DNA of 64,000 nucleotides from Prosopocoilus inquinatus (lineage: Eukaryota; Arthropoda; Insecta; Coleoptera; Lucanidae): assembly GCA_036172665.1 (NCBI GenBank), contig CM069880.1:5706501-5770500 (forward strand), written 5' to 3'. A program made the position numbers and the translations under genes. Each line of letters starts with the position of its first letter. Within the stretch, counting starts at the first letter, position 1. Below, piece by piece: positions 1 through 11,618 of the stretch. The notes beneath the pieces are model-generated. The model did not search any database and had not been told where the DNA came from. It saw nothing but the letters and a program-made list of their open reading frames with translations.

Positions 1-19
1 ATTTATTTAGATGTAAACT

Positions 20-525
20 TTATTGATCCAATACACACTTTTCTACTAATTTAGATATAACAGGTAATATACTAATGGGTCTAAGATCTTTATATTCATG
101 GGGTTCGGAAACTTTTGCCAAAGGCAAAACATATGCTTCTTTCCAACAATCAGGATAGACATTATTCAATAAACAGAAATTGACAATATAAGTAATATAC
201 GGAGTTAAGAAAGAACAACATAAAGGAAGCATATGTGCATTGATTTCGTCCGATCCACATGCTTTTGTTTTAATACTATTAAGTTGTTTGTCAATTACCT
301 CTTCAGAAACGATTTTAAATGTAAAAAGGTCAGAAAAGTCCATAGCTGTAGAAGTCTTGTAAAAATTATTTAAATTAGGATTCGGGCTTCGAATATTACC
401 GGGATTCAAAAAATAAGTATTTAAATTGTTAACATCACATAGGTGAGTAGGTAATTCAACAGAGCGCTTTTTAGTGTATATGTTTAAATCTCGGAGATCT
501 TTCCAAACTTCTTGCGGTGTATTAT
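20..525 (-). pseudogene. Non-LTR retrotransposon reverse transcriptase fragment (Jockey/CR1-like)
   Basis: The minus-strand frame is open from about 525 down to a TAA at 20-22. It reads as the linker and N-terminal fingers of a non-LTR reverse transcriptase. A segment with VWKDLRDL and LPTHLCDVNNLN comes first, and the conserved RT block LRPISILPVISKLVEK lies near 35-85. The apparent start near 409 is a TTG inside the continuous frame, so the real coding region extends upstream. The catalytic palm would lie left of the window or is lost at the TAA. The type (Jockey, CR1 or related) is inferred from these blocks only. A fragment at 21781-22060 could come from the same family, because it covers the segment just upstream of this one. 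Confidence 0.8.
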
Positions 526-666
526 GTTGCAGGCTGTAGTTAAGAAAACTGAAACATTACCACTTTCGAAGGGAAGAGATAAGCGTTTATAGAATCTGTG
601 TGCTCTAGGGTAACAGAGTGGCCAAACCAGAAACAGCAAAATCACAGGTTTTAAAGTTCTTAGGCA

Positions 667-713
667 AGCCACACAGGAATGATCTGCTTCATCCGGACTA
701 TTCCTGTGTGGCT
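667..713. repeat. Perfect 14-bp inverted repeat (hairpin)
   Basis: The arms at 667-680 and 700-713 are perfect reverse complements (AGCCACACAGGAAT) with a 19-nt loop. The hairpin lies between the non-LTR RT fragment and the decayed gypsy integrase, so it may mark the end of one of these insertions. Its function is unknown. Confidence 0.7.
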
Positions 714-769
714 GTCAGAAATAATTGCGGGCTGTAGTCGACACTGGAGTCAACACAAAGATTGAAGAG

Positions 770-1581
770 GTGGCAAGGAGCTATCAAACGTGCCAGCATG
801 AGCAGAAAGCACCCCCAAAGACACCGTTACACAATTGGGACTGGACTACGCAAGTTCGTAATTCCCGTGCGAACAATACGCAGCAGTGTGTCCTGTAGTC
901 GCGTACTTTGCTGTATTCATAGAGAAACGGATAGCTGTTTAACTAACCATTCACGGTGGGAGTTTTTCGCCAAAGTTCCAAGCCGTGTTTTTATATCACG
1001 ATTTTTCCTTTCCACTGGATTGGCCTCAGCATGGTACAACGGAATTATATACCATTGCACTCCCATACAAAACAGACCCTCCTGCATAGTGTTAGCAATG
1101 AATTGGCTACCGTTGTCGCTTACGACAGGCCTTGGTACTCCATACCGCTTCGACGGTTTATACCGCTAACAGTCACTGCATGGTTTGTGGTACGTGATGT
1201 GTTTTCGCATGCCTAGCCAGATATTCTAGCTAGAATACGTTTAACACCATAATGTCCTGCCGTTGGGTCGTCGTGATTTTCTTCCATAATCTTCTTTCGT
1301 CCTGATGCCGGCACCACAAGTTGCAGTTCCTCAGTGTCCTTATCTGGAACATACCTATATAGTACACCATTCGAAATCAAATACCCTCTATCTGTCCACT
1401 TGGTAAAGTCTACGATACAAGTATTAGTTTCGAGTTTATATATTTCAGCAGCACTCTGCACAGGCAAGTCCACAATATCGGTATATAGGTCACATGTATT
1501 TTCATTCTGCTGCGAACACGGTGGTCGGAACAGGGTACAACTTTTGCGTGGCCAGAAGAAGCTGTGGGGCCCAACTGGCAA
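770..1581 (-). pseudogene. Gypsy integrase remnant (zinc-binding and core domains)
   Basis: The reading at 1581-1213 ends in GHYGVKRILARIS, the first half of the HHCC zinc-binding domain. After a frameshift, about 1160-920 reads VVSDNGSQFIANTMQ with the second catalytic Asp, then YHAEANPVERKNRDIKTRL with the catalytic Glu. The C-terminal part towards 770 is only weakly recognisable. It cannot be functional, because frames shift between the zinc domain and the core. Confidence 0.8.
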
Positions 1582-1617
1582 GACGACCAGAAGGTTATTT
1601 TAAGGATATCAACCATT

Positions 1618-2690
1618 TTAAAGGTTGGTGGCCAGTGCTATAGTGGACTTCAGCTCCTTCAATATAACCGCGAAATTTTTGCACCGCCCATACCAAGGCC
1701 AAAGCTTCACCTTCACGGTACTGTAATTTCTCTCTGCGGGCAAGAGCAGGCGAATAGCGTATTCGATCGATTGTTCAGCAATCCTTTCCCTGGAGTAAAA
1801 CTGCCTCAATGGCATAACTGCTACTGTCGGTTCATATCATAAACGACAGTTTTTCATCAGATTGCCGCAAAATGGAAGCAATCGCCAGAAGCTTCTTCCA
1901 CTTTCCTCCTATTGTATCGTTAGGTACCCATTCCCACACTGCCGACTTCTTTTTTAGATCACTGAATGGACGTGCAGTATCTAAAAAAACCCGGAATGAA
2001 ACGGTGGTACCGGCGTTTGTATAAATGTTTTTACATGCTTGACATTTTTTTGGGGGAGGGACATTTGTAATACAGGAAGTTTTTCTGGATCAATTTTAAT
2101 TGCTTACACAGAGCTTAAATTGTCTTAAACCTCTAAATTCTAAACTAAAATCCTCTAAGTGTTGATTCACTGAGTCCGAAATAATAATAATATCATCGAG
2201 GTATGCAAGTATTCCAGTATTCCAGTTAGTCCAGATTTAAATCTGTCTATTAGTCTTTGGAACATAATCAGTGCGTTCATTAACTCGAAGGGCATACGTT
2301 TATATTTAAAAGCACTTTGCTTCATACAACAAATCGTCAATAATCATCGTCATAATCGTACGGTAGAGTCCCGCTTTGGTCCCAAAACTACTGGAGAATC
2401 ACAGTGGATTGACGTTATCTGTGAGTAGCTTATCCAGTTTAGCCTCAGACGTTTCCTCTTGGCTGGAGGCATACGATACGACAAGTAAAAACCAGGGCGT
2501 TATTTCCGGTATCTATTCGGTGTTCCGCCATGTCCGTGGACTCACCGGATTCTGCAGAAACATCAAAATTTCGAAGTATTAATTTATCAAACCTTTCACG
2601 GTCTTTGGCATTCAAATGAGTGGCTTCGTCACTTCGAAGTTCCAGTGAATTGAAAATTATTGTAAACGATCCCGGAGACACCTCGTATCC
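1618..2690 (-). pseudogene. Gypsy reverse transcriptase and RNase H remnant
   Basis: The block at 2681-2445 ends in AEHRIDTGN, the conserved stretch that precedes gypsy RT. Around 2310-2180 the minus strand reads FELMNALIMFQRLIDRF and then AYLDDIIIISDS, containing the catalytic YLDD. RNase H and connection sequence continues with AERNYSTVK near 1730. Frames change several times and stops interrupt the path. The region between about 2150 and 1830 is recognisable only in short pieces. Confidence 0.75.
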
Positions 2691-2712
2691 AAGTACTTTC
2701 CACTGATTTTCT

Positions 2713-2985
2713 TCACCAAAATGGCAGTGGATTATCTGTCCACTGCCATTTTTCAGTGTGAAAAATTGGACCTGCCGTGCGGAGGAAATCGATACCTAAC
2801 AACGTGCAGTCACAGTATGTATGCGGAAATGCAATGAAAGTGGTGGAGAAAGTTCGACCACTTAGCATGACGTCCACTGTTGTAAGAAGTACCGTAGCAG
2901 GCGTCTGTTGTCTATTTGCCAATGCTACTTTCAGTTCACAGCGGTCGAATTCGAATTTTATTTGCCGCAATAATCGGTACACCAC
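2713..2985 (-). pseudogene. Gypsy aspartic protease, C-terminal half
   Basis: The minus-strand reading includes FIAFPHTY, then LLGIDFLRTAG, the C-terminal signature of retropepsin-like proteases in this gypsy group. The catalytic DTG half should lie upstream, towards 3054, where the MITE at 3054-3206 and rearrangement have damaged it. Next on the minus strand is the RT linker at 2681-2445. Confidence 0.7.
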
Positions 2986-3053
2986 TATGTCTATGAATAC
3001 TTATTTCCAGAGCAGGCCGCGGAATTCCGTAAATCACTTGTAGTGACATAGGC

Positions 3054-3206
3054 CCGTATTCACACCTCGTCTTTAATTTGGTGACGCCGTGATTAAATTC
3101 TCTCTCACTCTCTTACTCATGAAATTCGCATAAAGCTATATCGTTTATGTCTATTTTAATCACGGCTTTAGTTAGAGACGACTCTAATCATGAGATGAGA
3201 ATACGG
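3054..3206. mobile_element. MITE-like element in gypsy remnant
   Basis: CCGTATTC at 3054-3061 is mirrored by GAATACGG at 3199-3206. Internal arms (GTGATTAAA and TTTAATCAC) extend the inverted repeat imperfectly. The element has no coding capacity, is about 153 bp long, and sits between the gag and protease blocks of the gypsy copy. A related CCGTATTC-type end may occur near 35775. The superfamily is not determined. Confidence 0.5.
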
Positions 3207-3309
3207 TCCATTGTCTCTAAAATATCCATAGAATAGAACTTTACACTGTCAGATAACGAACTGGGTTTTGGACAAGTATTGCAGGTACTGCGTACAACAC
3301 CAGGGGCTC

Positions 3310-4247
3310 TACATCCATAATATTTTACTGTTGACGTTCCTGTTGTTGATGATTTGATAGAAAGTGTCACTAGATTCTAGACAAGACGTATTGCCACCCG
3401 AGATTCTAGTTTTCGACACATATCCTCGCTGTGACTTAAATGACGGAAAAAGCTGCAACGATCCGGTTTCTTTAAGCTGACATCCGTCACACGTTGATAT
3501 ATGGATCGCGAATTGGAATCTTCGAGAATTGCAGGTCTGCCTCGGCAAATTATACTTTTTCTAAAACTTCCTTCACGCCCACCCTGGGGGCACGTTTTCG
3601 GATGCGCAGATTTAAGAGTCCATATATCACATCGAGTTGTACAGCCTCTACATGGACAGGATTGCAGGATTGGGTAGTTCTGCGAGCTCTTGTTTCTGCC
3701 ATAAATATATCTGTAAACATTATGTCTTTTATTCTGTTGAAAATAGCTCCCTGTATATTTTGTATGCGTGCTTCTTCTCACCGAGCCTACGTAACGCTGC
3801 AACTGCATCATTCCATTTGTCAGTCATCGGTTTGATTAGCTGCCACCAGATTGCTGCTTTCACAGTCAACAGCATTGGCATTCCATTTTCGTCAGTTACA
3901 TTGCGACAATCTTTATAGACCATAATGGCATCTACTAATGAGGCGTATAACTGAAAAAAAGGCGAATGCAATTGGTAATGCCGACTCCATGAATTTTTAT
4001 GCGTTATAATAGCCCATGATGAGTTATGTAAGAAGACAATAGATGTCTTAGTTTACCGCACAGGTTTTGATAATTACCATTAAGGCAACAGATGGCAACT
4101 GGCACTGTTTAGCATATTTTCTCGTGCAGGCAAAGTGATTTGACTTTGTATTCTATGTTGTTCAGTGAACGCCGCCATGGTTGAAATCAACTGCTTGAAT
4201 TGATCTTGATACGTTGTAATATTACCGTTGACTTCTGCTTCTAACAT
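3310..4247 (-). pseudogene. Gypsy gag (capsid and nucleocapsid) remnant
   Basis: An ATG at 4247 on the minus strand opens a short reading (MLEAEVNGNITTYQDQFKQL). The best-preserved part is 3971-3729, with CRNVTDENGMPMLLTVKAA followed by WWQLIKPMTDKWNDAV, a capsid block typical of insect gypsy gag. Reading then shifts frame. Around 3430-3390 a zinc-knuckle-like stretch (FFRHLSHSEDMCRKLES) follows, in which the first cysteine of a CCHC knuckle appears to be lost. At least two frameshifts are needed to follow the protein. Confidence 0.75.
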
Positions 4248-4980
4248 GTTGCAATTTTCGTGACACCAGACCTGGTGTTTATATTAATCCGCTTGAATCT
4301 ATATACGGGTTGAAAATTTCCTTTCGATCGTTTTACTCTATACGTTGTAGCAGTAAATTGCCAAAATTGTAATTCATTATACATATACAAGGTTAAAAAC
4401 TAATTAAATGCCCACCATTGGAATCTCGTAAACTATAAGAGATACAAAGAGGGTTAAATTAGAAAAAAGTTGGGCTATTTTGGGGTCTATAAAAATGTGC
4501 AAAAAGTCTCATCTACCTCCATTCGTTTCTGAAATATCTTCAAAAAACTGTGAAATTCTCAATTTCGAAAATCTCGAATATCTTGTTTATTTTTAACGTA
4601 TTAATTTGAAAAACATTGCACGTGACGTTATGTTGCGAATAAATGCCTCTCGAAAAAACTTCATAAGGTCCAGATTTTTTTTGAGTACTGCCGCCTTCAT
4701 TTTGACAGCCATTTTATGCTCTTGTAGGAGAACCATTTAACGTAGTTTTATTAGTTTAGAAGTGACCTTAAGACATTTCATCCGTAAGGTTGATTAAGAC
4801 TGGTTTATAACTAATAATTCACTGTCAACCACGAGAAGAAATTTAAAAAAAGAGACGTTATCAGTAAAAGTGAGTTTTCTACCACGTGCACTCATATTCA
4901 TACGAGATGAATCAGGCCTGTTTCAAGAGAGTGAAAGAACACATGAAGTTTATTTGTTATTATGGATATCAATTTTATAA

Positions 4981-5133
4981 GAAAATAGTTTTTAAATTTA
5001 ACTGGACACTGTAAAATAGGAAGGAACACTCCACGCTTCGCTATGGCTTGATAGCTTCGTCAGGAGCGATAGCGAAACGTAGAAAGTTCCTTCCTATTTT
5101 ACAGTGTCCATTTAAAGTTTAAAAACTATTTTC
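4981..5133. repeat. Palindromic foldback element with arms of about 47 bp
   Basis: The left arm 4981-5027 and right arm 5086-5133 are nearly perfect reverse complements, each containing GGACACTGTAAAATAGGAAG or its complement. The interior (TCGCTATGG...GCGATAGCGA) also pairs partly, so the whole 153 bp can form one hairpin. It has no ORF and is probably a small non-autonomous foldback transposon. Confidence 0.75.
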
Positions 5134-5309
5134 TCACAAAGTTTTGTCATTTGAATAGCCTTTTATATGAAACAGGCTAGTCATTACTGAATATACTTAC
5201 CCCTTAATTGTAAACGTTTCTTTTTGACAATCTCAACTTCAATGGGATGTTTTCGCATTATACGCTTCTCTAGATTTGAGGTATGCTTTCCCTATAAACA
5301 TAAAGGTTG

Positions 5310-5545
5310 TCCTAAAACTCGCGCCACGGAGAGTAAGGAGTAGTGCCACGAGCATACGCGAAAGTAAAGCAACATTTGTTTTTCAAGATTTAAATACATG
5401 TAAATCAGTATTCATTAAACAAACCACACACAAAATATATTTAAAACCTCCTTATGATGGTCCTTTTGAAGTAATTAACTGAACTCAAAAATCTTTTACC
5501 ATAAATATCCGTGGAAAAAATTTCGATTGATAAAACCTGTAAGAT
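5310..5545 (+). pseudogene. Transposon TIR remnant joined to a gypsy integrase C-terminus
   Basis: Positions 5310-5340 carry a copy of the CCTAAAACTCGCGCC-type terminal repeat that recurs at 5728, 14490 and 15740. From about 5375 the plus strand reads FVFQDLNTCKSVF and YLKPPYDGPFEVIN, then a TGA, then TQKSFTINIRGKNF. That is the C-terminal SH3-like part of a gypsy integrase. The TGA breaks it. It does not belong to the minus-strand gypsy at 770-4247, because orientation and position differ. Confidence 0.65.
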
Positions 5546-5727
5546 TCCAAAAAACGCTATCGCTTGGGGGAACCACTGTAGCAGATATTTTTAATCAAGG
5601 AAATTGTTGCAATTTGTACGCGGTTGATTTGTAAAAACAAGTGTATTGTGGGAGATAAATAAAAATACTTTTAGATTTTCAAAAACTTATCAAAATATTT
5701 AAGGTTAACTATTATAATATGAAGGCT

Positions 5728-6340
5728 GACCCAAAACTCGCGCCCCAGAGAGTAAGGGGACGTGCCTACAGCAATAAAGACTGCAAACTAGGAAACAAAA
5801 ATGATCTAGATTAAACCGTATTTGAATGAAGACGAAAAAGCGGTAACTAATGCCGAGAGCTCTCGCGTAGGTAACACATAGGAACTTTAAATATTCCTGG
5901 GAGACGGTAGAACATCATTATCTGTAAAACTAAATATTTTGATCCACTGCAATGTCAATATGACAGTATTCCTTGAAAAGTCAAATATATTTACGTACGT
6001 AATAGAGGTTGAGGGCAGCAAATTGGTTGCAAAAAGGCATTAAAAATTAAAAAGAACAGATAATTAAAGCTAATGCTCAAAATGTCCACCATTCATTTAT
6101 AAACACAATCGTGCTTTTCTCAAAATGTTCGACTGAGTCCGTGACCATTTGAGGAGTAACCGCCGCAAAAGTATCTTGGATTCTGTTCCTGAGCTGCTGG
6201 TAACGTGTTTATTTCATCGAAGCGATATTTTCGTTGCTGTGGCAACACTGCGCTCGTCCAAGCGTGTACGCCCCTCTTTGTTCTGCCTCTTCGCTTCGGA
6301 ACGTTGGCGAGTGCAACGTTGAATACGTGGTAGACGATTT
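5728..6340 (-). mobile_element. DNA transposon fragment with terminal repeat and transposase C-terminus
   Basis: The left end (5728-5765) matches the terminal repeat of the element at 14490-15772, and the following 300 bp match that element's left part. The minus strand near 6200-6095 reads QLRNRIQDTFAAVTPQMV, the C-terminal tail of a mariner/Tc-related transposase. The copy at 15124-15465 has the same tail. No right terminal repeat was found, so this copy is truncated. Confidence 0.6.
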
Positions 6341-8130
6341 TATCAGAGAAACCTTAGGGCTTTTGGAGTTTCAATGAAAACAGTTTAGGCCCTGGATATG
6401 CTCGTCTACTGTAAATGTAAGTGGTTTTAACTCTATAGCAGTCGTTGGGAAAAGTTCAACAAGGAACCGTATCATGCGGAACAAGCACCAACTAGTTAAT
6501 TCGAATTAAGTTCGAATGGTCCTTTGGAGGAGCTTTCCAATCATACCATATTTTATGGTCTTAAGATTGGTAACTTCTCTATAATCAGCATAAGAAACGT
6601 GCTGTAAAATATTTTCACTCGGTTCAGAATCATTTAAGATATTTATCAATACAATTTATAGTAGTTTTAGTCATTTAAATAAAAGTACGAAGTAATTTCA
6701 GGAACTAAACAATCTTTTCAGGTCCTGTCATGTAAGAACATATTACGAATCGATTGGATAATCGCTGGATAGAACGTGGTAATGCTGTGTAGTGGTCTCC
6801 GTGGTTACCAGTTTTGTCTCTCGACTTCTTTTATGGGGGTATGAGTAAACAAATGAAAAAAATGTTCTCTTATCATAATTTGCTTATAATCGTAGATACG
6901 ATTTCCACAGCCGCGCTACTATCTTCATTTCTATTGGAGGTTCAATAAGAATATCCTCTGGCTCATACCAACCAAAGAGTGTGCGCGTATGGATGATTGT
7001 AAATGGCAGCGTACCTGTAGAAATACGCATAAAAAGATATAATCTAAAATATGAAATTAATTTCAAAACTATTACTAAACCGCTTTCACCTTTACTATAC
7101 TTAGTTTATGGGGATAAGTAAAGAAACAAAGTTACAAAATGTACCCGCCACATGCAAAGAGAAGAAATTGCTTGTTTAGCAAAATGGTAATATTTCTTAA
7201 TTTTTTTAATAGTCTTAATTTTTATGATTTTTAAGACCTATTTGTGACTAGAGACATTTCGGTTTTTCTTAGTTAATGTGTAAAAAATGGTTAGATTCAA
7301 TTTGTTTTTTTTTTGTTTGATATGTAGCTTCAAAATATTAGGACTTTTTAGCGTGTAAATAAATCCTTTCCATTCGTTTTCATAGTGTAATTGGAATTAT
7401 TTAGTGAAAGTCGTTCAGTTCCTGTATTCATTTCATATTTTTATTACAATCGCTAAAACAATGACAAAGAAATTGTTAATTTGAACAAAAATAAAGTATT
7501 TGAATAAATGTCTTGAATGCAGCTTTACCCTATTCTGGGCTTTATATTTTTAGTTATTGCTATTTTGAAAATTAAAACGCGGTCAATCACCCCTTCAGAG
7601 TGTCCGTGTAATTTTGTGAATTGCGTTCTGAAGCTTGCCGGTTCGAATAAATTGTTTTTGGCCGTAACGACCTTTGTTCATTTATTGGACTTCTATTCAT
7701 TAACCTTGGGTTGGTCTAACTTTGGGGAGGGAGTTTCTTTCATCACCTTCAGGGGTACGCTATCGAGGAAGCACACCTTCCCGGTCGTGTGTTTTTGATA
7801 CCTTTGAGTTGCGTAACCACCGCTAGGTGGCGCCATTTTCCGTAACATCTTTAGAGATATCCCACGCCGTCTCCACTGAATCACCACCGTTGCGCAACTC
7901 TGATGTTTCATCTCGTTTTTGAAAGGATGACCGATCTGACCTCTGTGCTGAGATAAGTTGCGAAATTGGCGCAGGCCCTCTCATTTCTCCTGAACGGATC
8001 AAATGCGCCGAACTTTCATGTCGGATTACCGAACGAGGGAAAAGGGACAAATTGTTAATCACCTAATTTAGTAAACTTCACACACACTTCACAATATTCA
8101 AGAATTGCGATACTGAGTACGCTATTACCC
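6341..8130. other. No recognisable gene; AT-rich, with a less AT-rich stretch at 7690-8060
   Basis: No conserved domain was seen on either strand. An ORF at 7517-7798 has a hydrophobic start but no recognisable motif and runs into low-complexity sequence. The stretch 7690-8060 is richer in GC than its surroundings and may be an unidentified retroelement piece. Confidence 0.4.
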
Positions 8131-8249
8131 CTTTCGTCCACGACGTAAAATAATATCTACAGTCCTCGCGGTGATAACCAACGAACCACCACTGTCCTGG
8201 ACTTGCCAATACGTCCTCACTGACACTCCGCCCTGCGGCCAGGATTCTA

Positions 8250-8407
8250 AAGAATATTGCGATGGGGTTCTTGCCAAGAGGATCCAGGCTGTGGCAATTG
8301 CTAAGAAGATCCGGGCTGGGATAACCATGGCCGCTCCCCAAAAAGTCCAAGCTGTGGTATCCCTGACAGCTGCCACTAAGGTCCAGGCTGTGGTGACCCT
8401 GATGTAA
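8250..8407 (+). repeat. Degenerate short tandem repeat encoding K-V/I-QAV repeats
   Basis: Three to four degenerate units contain GTCCAAGCTGTGGTATCC-like sequence. In the plus frame they read KRIQAVA, KKIRAGI, QKVQAVVSL, TKVQAVVTLM and then a stop. The ORF 8171-8407 contains them, but nothing upstream is recognisable. Both strands stay open, as expected of a repeat whose unit is a multiple of three. Coding status is unknown. Confidence 0.5.
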
Positions 8408-9285
8408 CTTCAGGCCCCATATTATCGTCACCTAATCCAGTCCTGTTGTTGCCATCACCAATTCAACCAAACCGCCTCCATTTTGGCCTAGCTGCTCGTC
8501 GCACTCGCCCACCTTGAGGTCGTCCTACATCCATACAACCACATGTAGCCCGAAGCAACCGCTCGGATCTCCTTACCCAAGCCGGAAAATCTTCAGCCTT
8601 GATGGACATGACGGCACATGCCATCTCGCGACCCGCCGCACAGTGGAACGATCTAATGAGAGCTACTAGACATGGCTACTATAGCTACATAGGTGTGCAG
8701 ATATTTATGAAAATTTGTGTAGATAATGCCAATACCATTTACAACAGACGGTGAAAATTAAATTACGCTTCATTCATCGGTTCATAACCAAAATAACAAA
8801 AGACTTCTCGTGTTATGTTACGTTAAATTCTGCGTTATCAGAGAAGGATTATGAAAGGAAAATGAAACTAAAATAATTTTTAAATTCGCATATTAGCGCA
8901 AATTAACTAGAATTTGTAACATATAAACGTTAATGCAGTAATATACAGCATGTTACACAATAGGTCTCACACTTTTTTGCTACAAAATGGTCCCAGCGAA
9001 ATTAAAAAAGTTGGTAATTTTGCCATTACTAAGACTTTCACAGAATTTATTCCTCAGAATGAGGAATCTGTGAATTTGCAGTGGATATAGAGATAATGTT
9101 TCATTATGAACATGGCCTACTAATTAAAAAATATTTTTCTGTTATTATCATCGTTGTAAAAAGAAAAAGAAATCTCTACCGAATGAAATACAAAATACTA
9201 TACTGCTAAAAAAATTAAAAATAAGATCGTACAAATGTTTTGACTAGCAATGCAATTGTTTATCAGAATCAACATGGAAATTAGA
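8408..9285. other. No recognisable gene
   Basis: GC is moderate until about 8700 and then very AT-rich. No domain, terminal repeat or RNA gene was recognised. Confidence 0.4.
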
Positions 9286-9289
9286 GAAT

Positions 9290-9765
9290 CTTTCCTAATT
9301 TAACCTAATTTTTATCTTCAAAAATAAAAAACTTTCCAATGGTAACCCTTCCAAATTGAACACCCAACCCAACGCATAGATGAACTATTTTGAGAAAGTA
9401 CAGGGTCACTATGCGAGAATTTCTACCCCGTTTAACTCTTTTATTTTTGATTTTAGGAAAAAATACTTAACACAAAACTTAAAGGGACTAATTCAAAGTT
9501 TCTCTGTGTGCTCACAGAAAAAAAATTGATGGTCGGATAAACGAGATATAAACTAAGCTTAAGTTTTTTTTTTTAATTGAACACCCTATATATTATTACG
9601 TTTTTCGATTATAAATTAAATTAAATTAAATTCAGCATCAACATTGAAATTAGCTGATTTAACCAAATTTATATCCTCAAAAATAAAAAAAAATAAGAAT
9701 CACAACCCTTTCAAATTGAACACCCGATATAACAACGCATAGATGAACTATTTTGAGAAAGTACG
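9290..9765. repeat. Direct repeat of about 110 bp, copies some 360 bp apart
   Basis: The segments at about 9295-9405 and 9655-9765 share a long stretch. It includes TTCAAAAATAAAAAA and CTTTCAAATTGAACACCC or close variants, and ends in an exact GCATAGATGAACTATTTTGA in both. The copies are in the same orientation. They may be internal repeats of an undetected element. Confidence 0.65.
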
Positions 9766-9826
9766 TTCCATATTTTCCCACCTATCATGATTAGGTTATT
9801 TGTATAGGTATAAATTATTCTAATAA

Positions 9827-9989
9827 AATAAATTAATACGAGGTAGGAAACAGTAACAGGAAGACAGAAAAATTCTGTCACTTACGGGATATGAACCCGG
9901 GCCTCTCTCGGTTTCGCGGCAAGAATTCTTTGTAAACGCAGAATTTTCCTGTCTTCCTCTTAGTGTTTGCTTCCTTGTATTAATTTATT
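9827..9989. mobile_element. Small foldback element with arms of about 50 bp and a tRNA B-box-like core
   Basis: The arms 9827-9877 and about 9939-9989 are inverted repeats with roughly 85 percent identity by eye, sharing GGAAGACAG and AATAAATTAATAC in complementary orientation. On the minus strand the core (about 9883-9905) contains GGGTTCATATCCCG, a tRNA T-arm/B-box-like hairpin. It has no ORF. It may be a MITE that captured part of a tRNA or tRNA-SINE. Confidence 0.6.
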
Positions 9990-11610
9990 TAATTCAGCAC
10001 TAACATATCCTCCTCTTTATATTTGAGATATTCTTATAAAATTTAATGCAATTATAATGACTATGAGACACAAAAAAGTACAAAATGGTATAAAAGAAGC
10101 GTAAGCCAATAAGAAAAATAACAGAACAAAAAGAAAGAATTCAAAAAATATTAGAGGAATACACAACAAAAGTCTACCTTCCTATACAAGAAAAGAAGCA
10201 ACGTAAAAATAATGTAACCACAGTTCGAATATTTAAAAATAAACAAACGAATTTTAATGGAAATTAAAATTTCCGTTTACAAACACCGCAAGCTTACGAA
10301 CATAAGCAATGAATCTTATCAGATCAATAAGAACGGAAAACAATGAAAATGCTGAATAATTAACACAGAGGACTGCGAATCTGGAACTTGAATCTTTAAA
10401 AATTGAAACTGTCGACAAACTGAAAAACAAAATATTAATTTGACGTTTCTCAAGGTCTATTTTTATCATGACCTGCTAAATGAACTGTACTTTTCTATTA
10501 GATAGTTTAATTTGTTCGTGCTATTGTGACTTTTAATGTCAACGTGACAGACATTTCTAATGTTCACCTGTTACCTGTTTGAAAAATAATGCTTCAGATT
10601 TCAAAAAACACAGGTTTATATCGTCAAAAAATTGTAAAATTTCTCTTGATATGTTCGATGTACTTTAGTTACATACAATAAATATACATTTAAAAAATAA
10701 TAAATATACTTTAAATTGTTTGTAAGTCCTTGTTACTTGACATTTTTCTTAATGGTCTAAGTGAAAAAGCATTTCAAGACGAATCTCGAAGTCCCTAGCG
10801 TCATTTGTTTGGAAGATATTTGCATTTGTTTAAAGTACTGCAACAGTGATGTTTTAAAAAGTTGAATAACGCGTAAACGGTTTACATTAGGCCCTATGTA
10901 TGGTACATAAAGTCACATTAAAATTGAGCCAGGAATCCGAAAATGTAAAAACTTATAGGGTCTTCCATTTAAAATAACGAAGTGATATAACGTCCAGACT
11001 AAACGGAACACTCTGTATACAGCAAACTTATTTTAAAATATACCTTGTATGAAATAATGAAACTTTTGTTTGAAACCATTTTTTGTAAAATGACTAACTA
11101 AAGAGATATGAAAAGAACCGCCTTAAATGGAAACACTCTATATTCATAAAAATTTAAATATCTTGTAAGGTCGCAGGAAGTCGCAAAATCTGATGGTATC
11201 AGCTTGAAACTTAGTGTCGTAGTGTATTAATGTAGCACATTATACAGCGCGATATTGCGAGAGTTTTACGAAACTGTCAATAATAGATTAACATTAATAA
11301 TTTTTATTTTCCTACTAAACGGCACATTGGAGCATAGATTTGACATATCAGGGATAATGTACTTAGACGCTCTTTTTTCAGTATAAAGTTTGTTGCAATT
11401 TAGAAAAACACCAACGAAGAAATTCAAATTTGAATTTTTTTCTGATTTAAAGAAGACTTTATTTTTCAGCTATTATGAGGCTTATTTTTTAAAGAAATTA
11501 AAAAAAAGTTAAAGATGCTTTAACATACCAACATAAGTAACAAATATGTATGAAAAGATTTTCTGAATTTGATACTTGAGTTTCTGACCGATCTCCAAAG
11601 CATTACATTA
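9990..11610. other. No recognisable gene; AT-rich
   Basis: Small ORFs such as 10254-10469 (-) show no motif and low complexity. Scattered CCATTTAAAATAAC-type strings resemble ends of common insect foldback elements, but I could not pair them. Confidence 0.4.
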
Positions 11611-11618
11611 GATTATTC

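Larger units (their letters stand above)
770..4247 (-). mobile_element. Decayed Ty3/gypsy retrotransposon, gag to integrase
   Basis: Read on the minus strand, the blocks occur in normal Ty3/gypsy order: gag (4247 to about 3310), protease (2985-2713), a linker into RT (2681-2445), RT with a YLDD box (near 2190-2210), RNase H (about 1830-1618) and integrase (1581-770). Stops and frameshifts separate every block, so no polyprotein can be made. I could not delimit LTRs on either side. A MITE of about 150 bp sits at 3054-3206. Order and spacing show that this is one insertion rather than scattered pieces. Confidence 0.85.

Noticed and set aside
762..1169. Plus-strand ORFs opposite the gypsy integrase.
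   Set aside because: They are shadows. The minus strand carries the recognisable integrase motifs.
7517..7798. A 93-residue ORF with hydrophobic start as a membrane protein.
   Set aside because: There is no homologous motif, and the downstream part overlaps ordinary repeat-like DNA. One hydrophobic stretch in AT-rich sequence is expected by chance.
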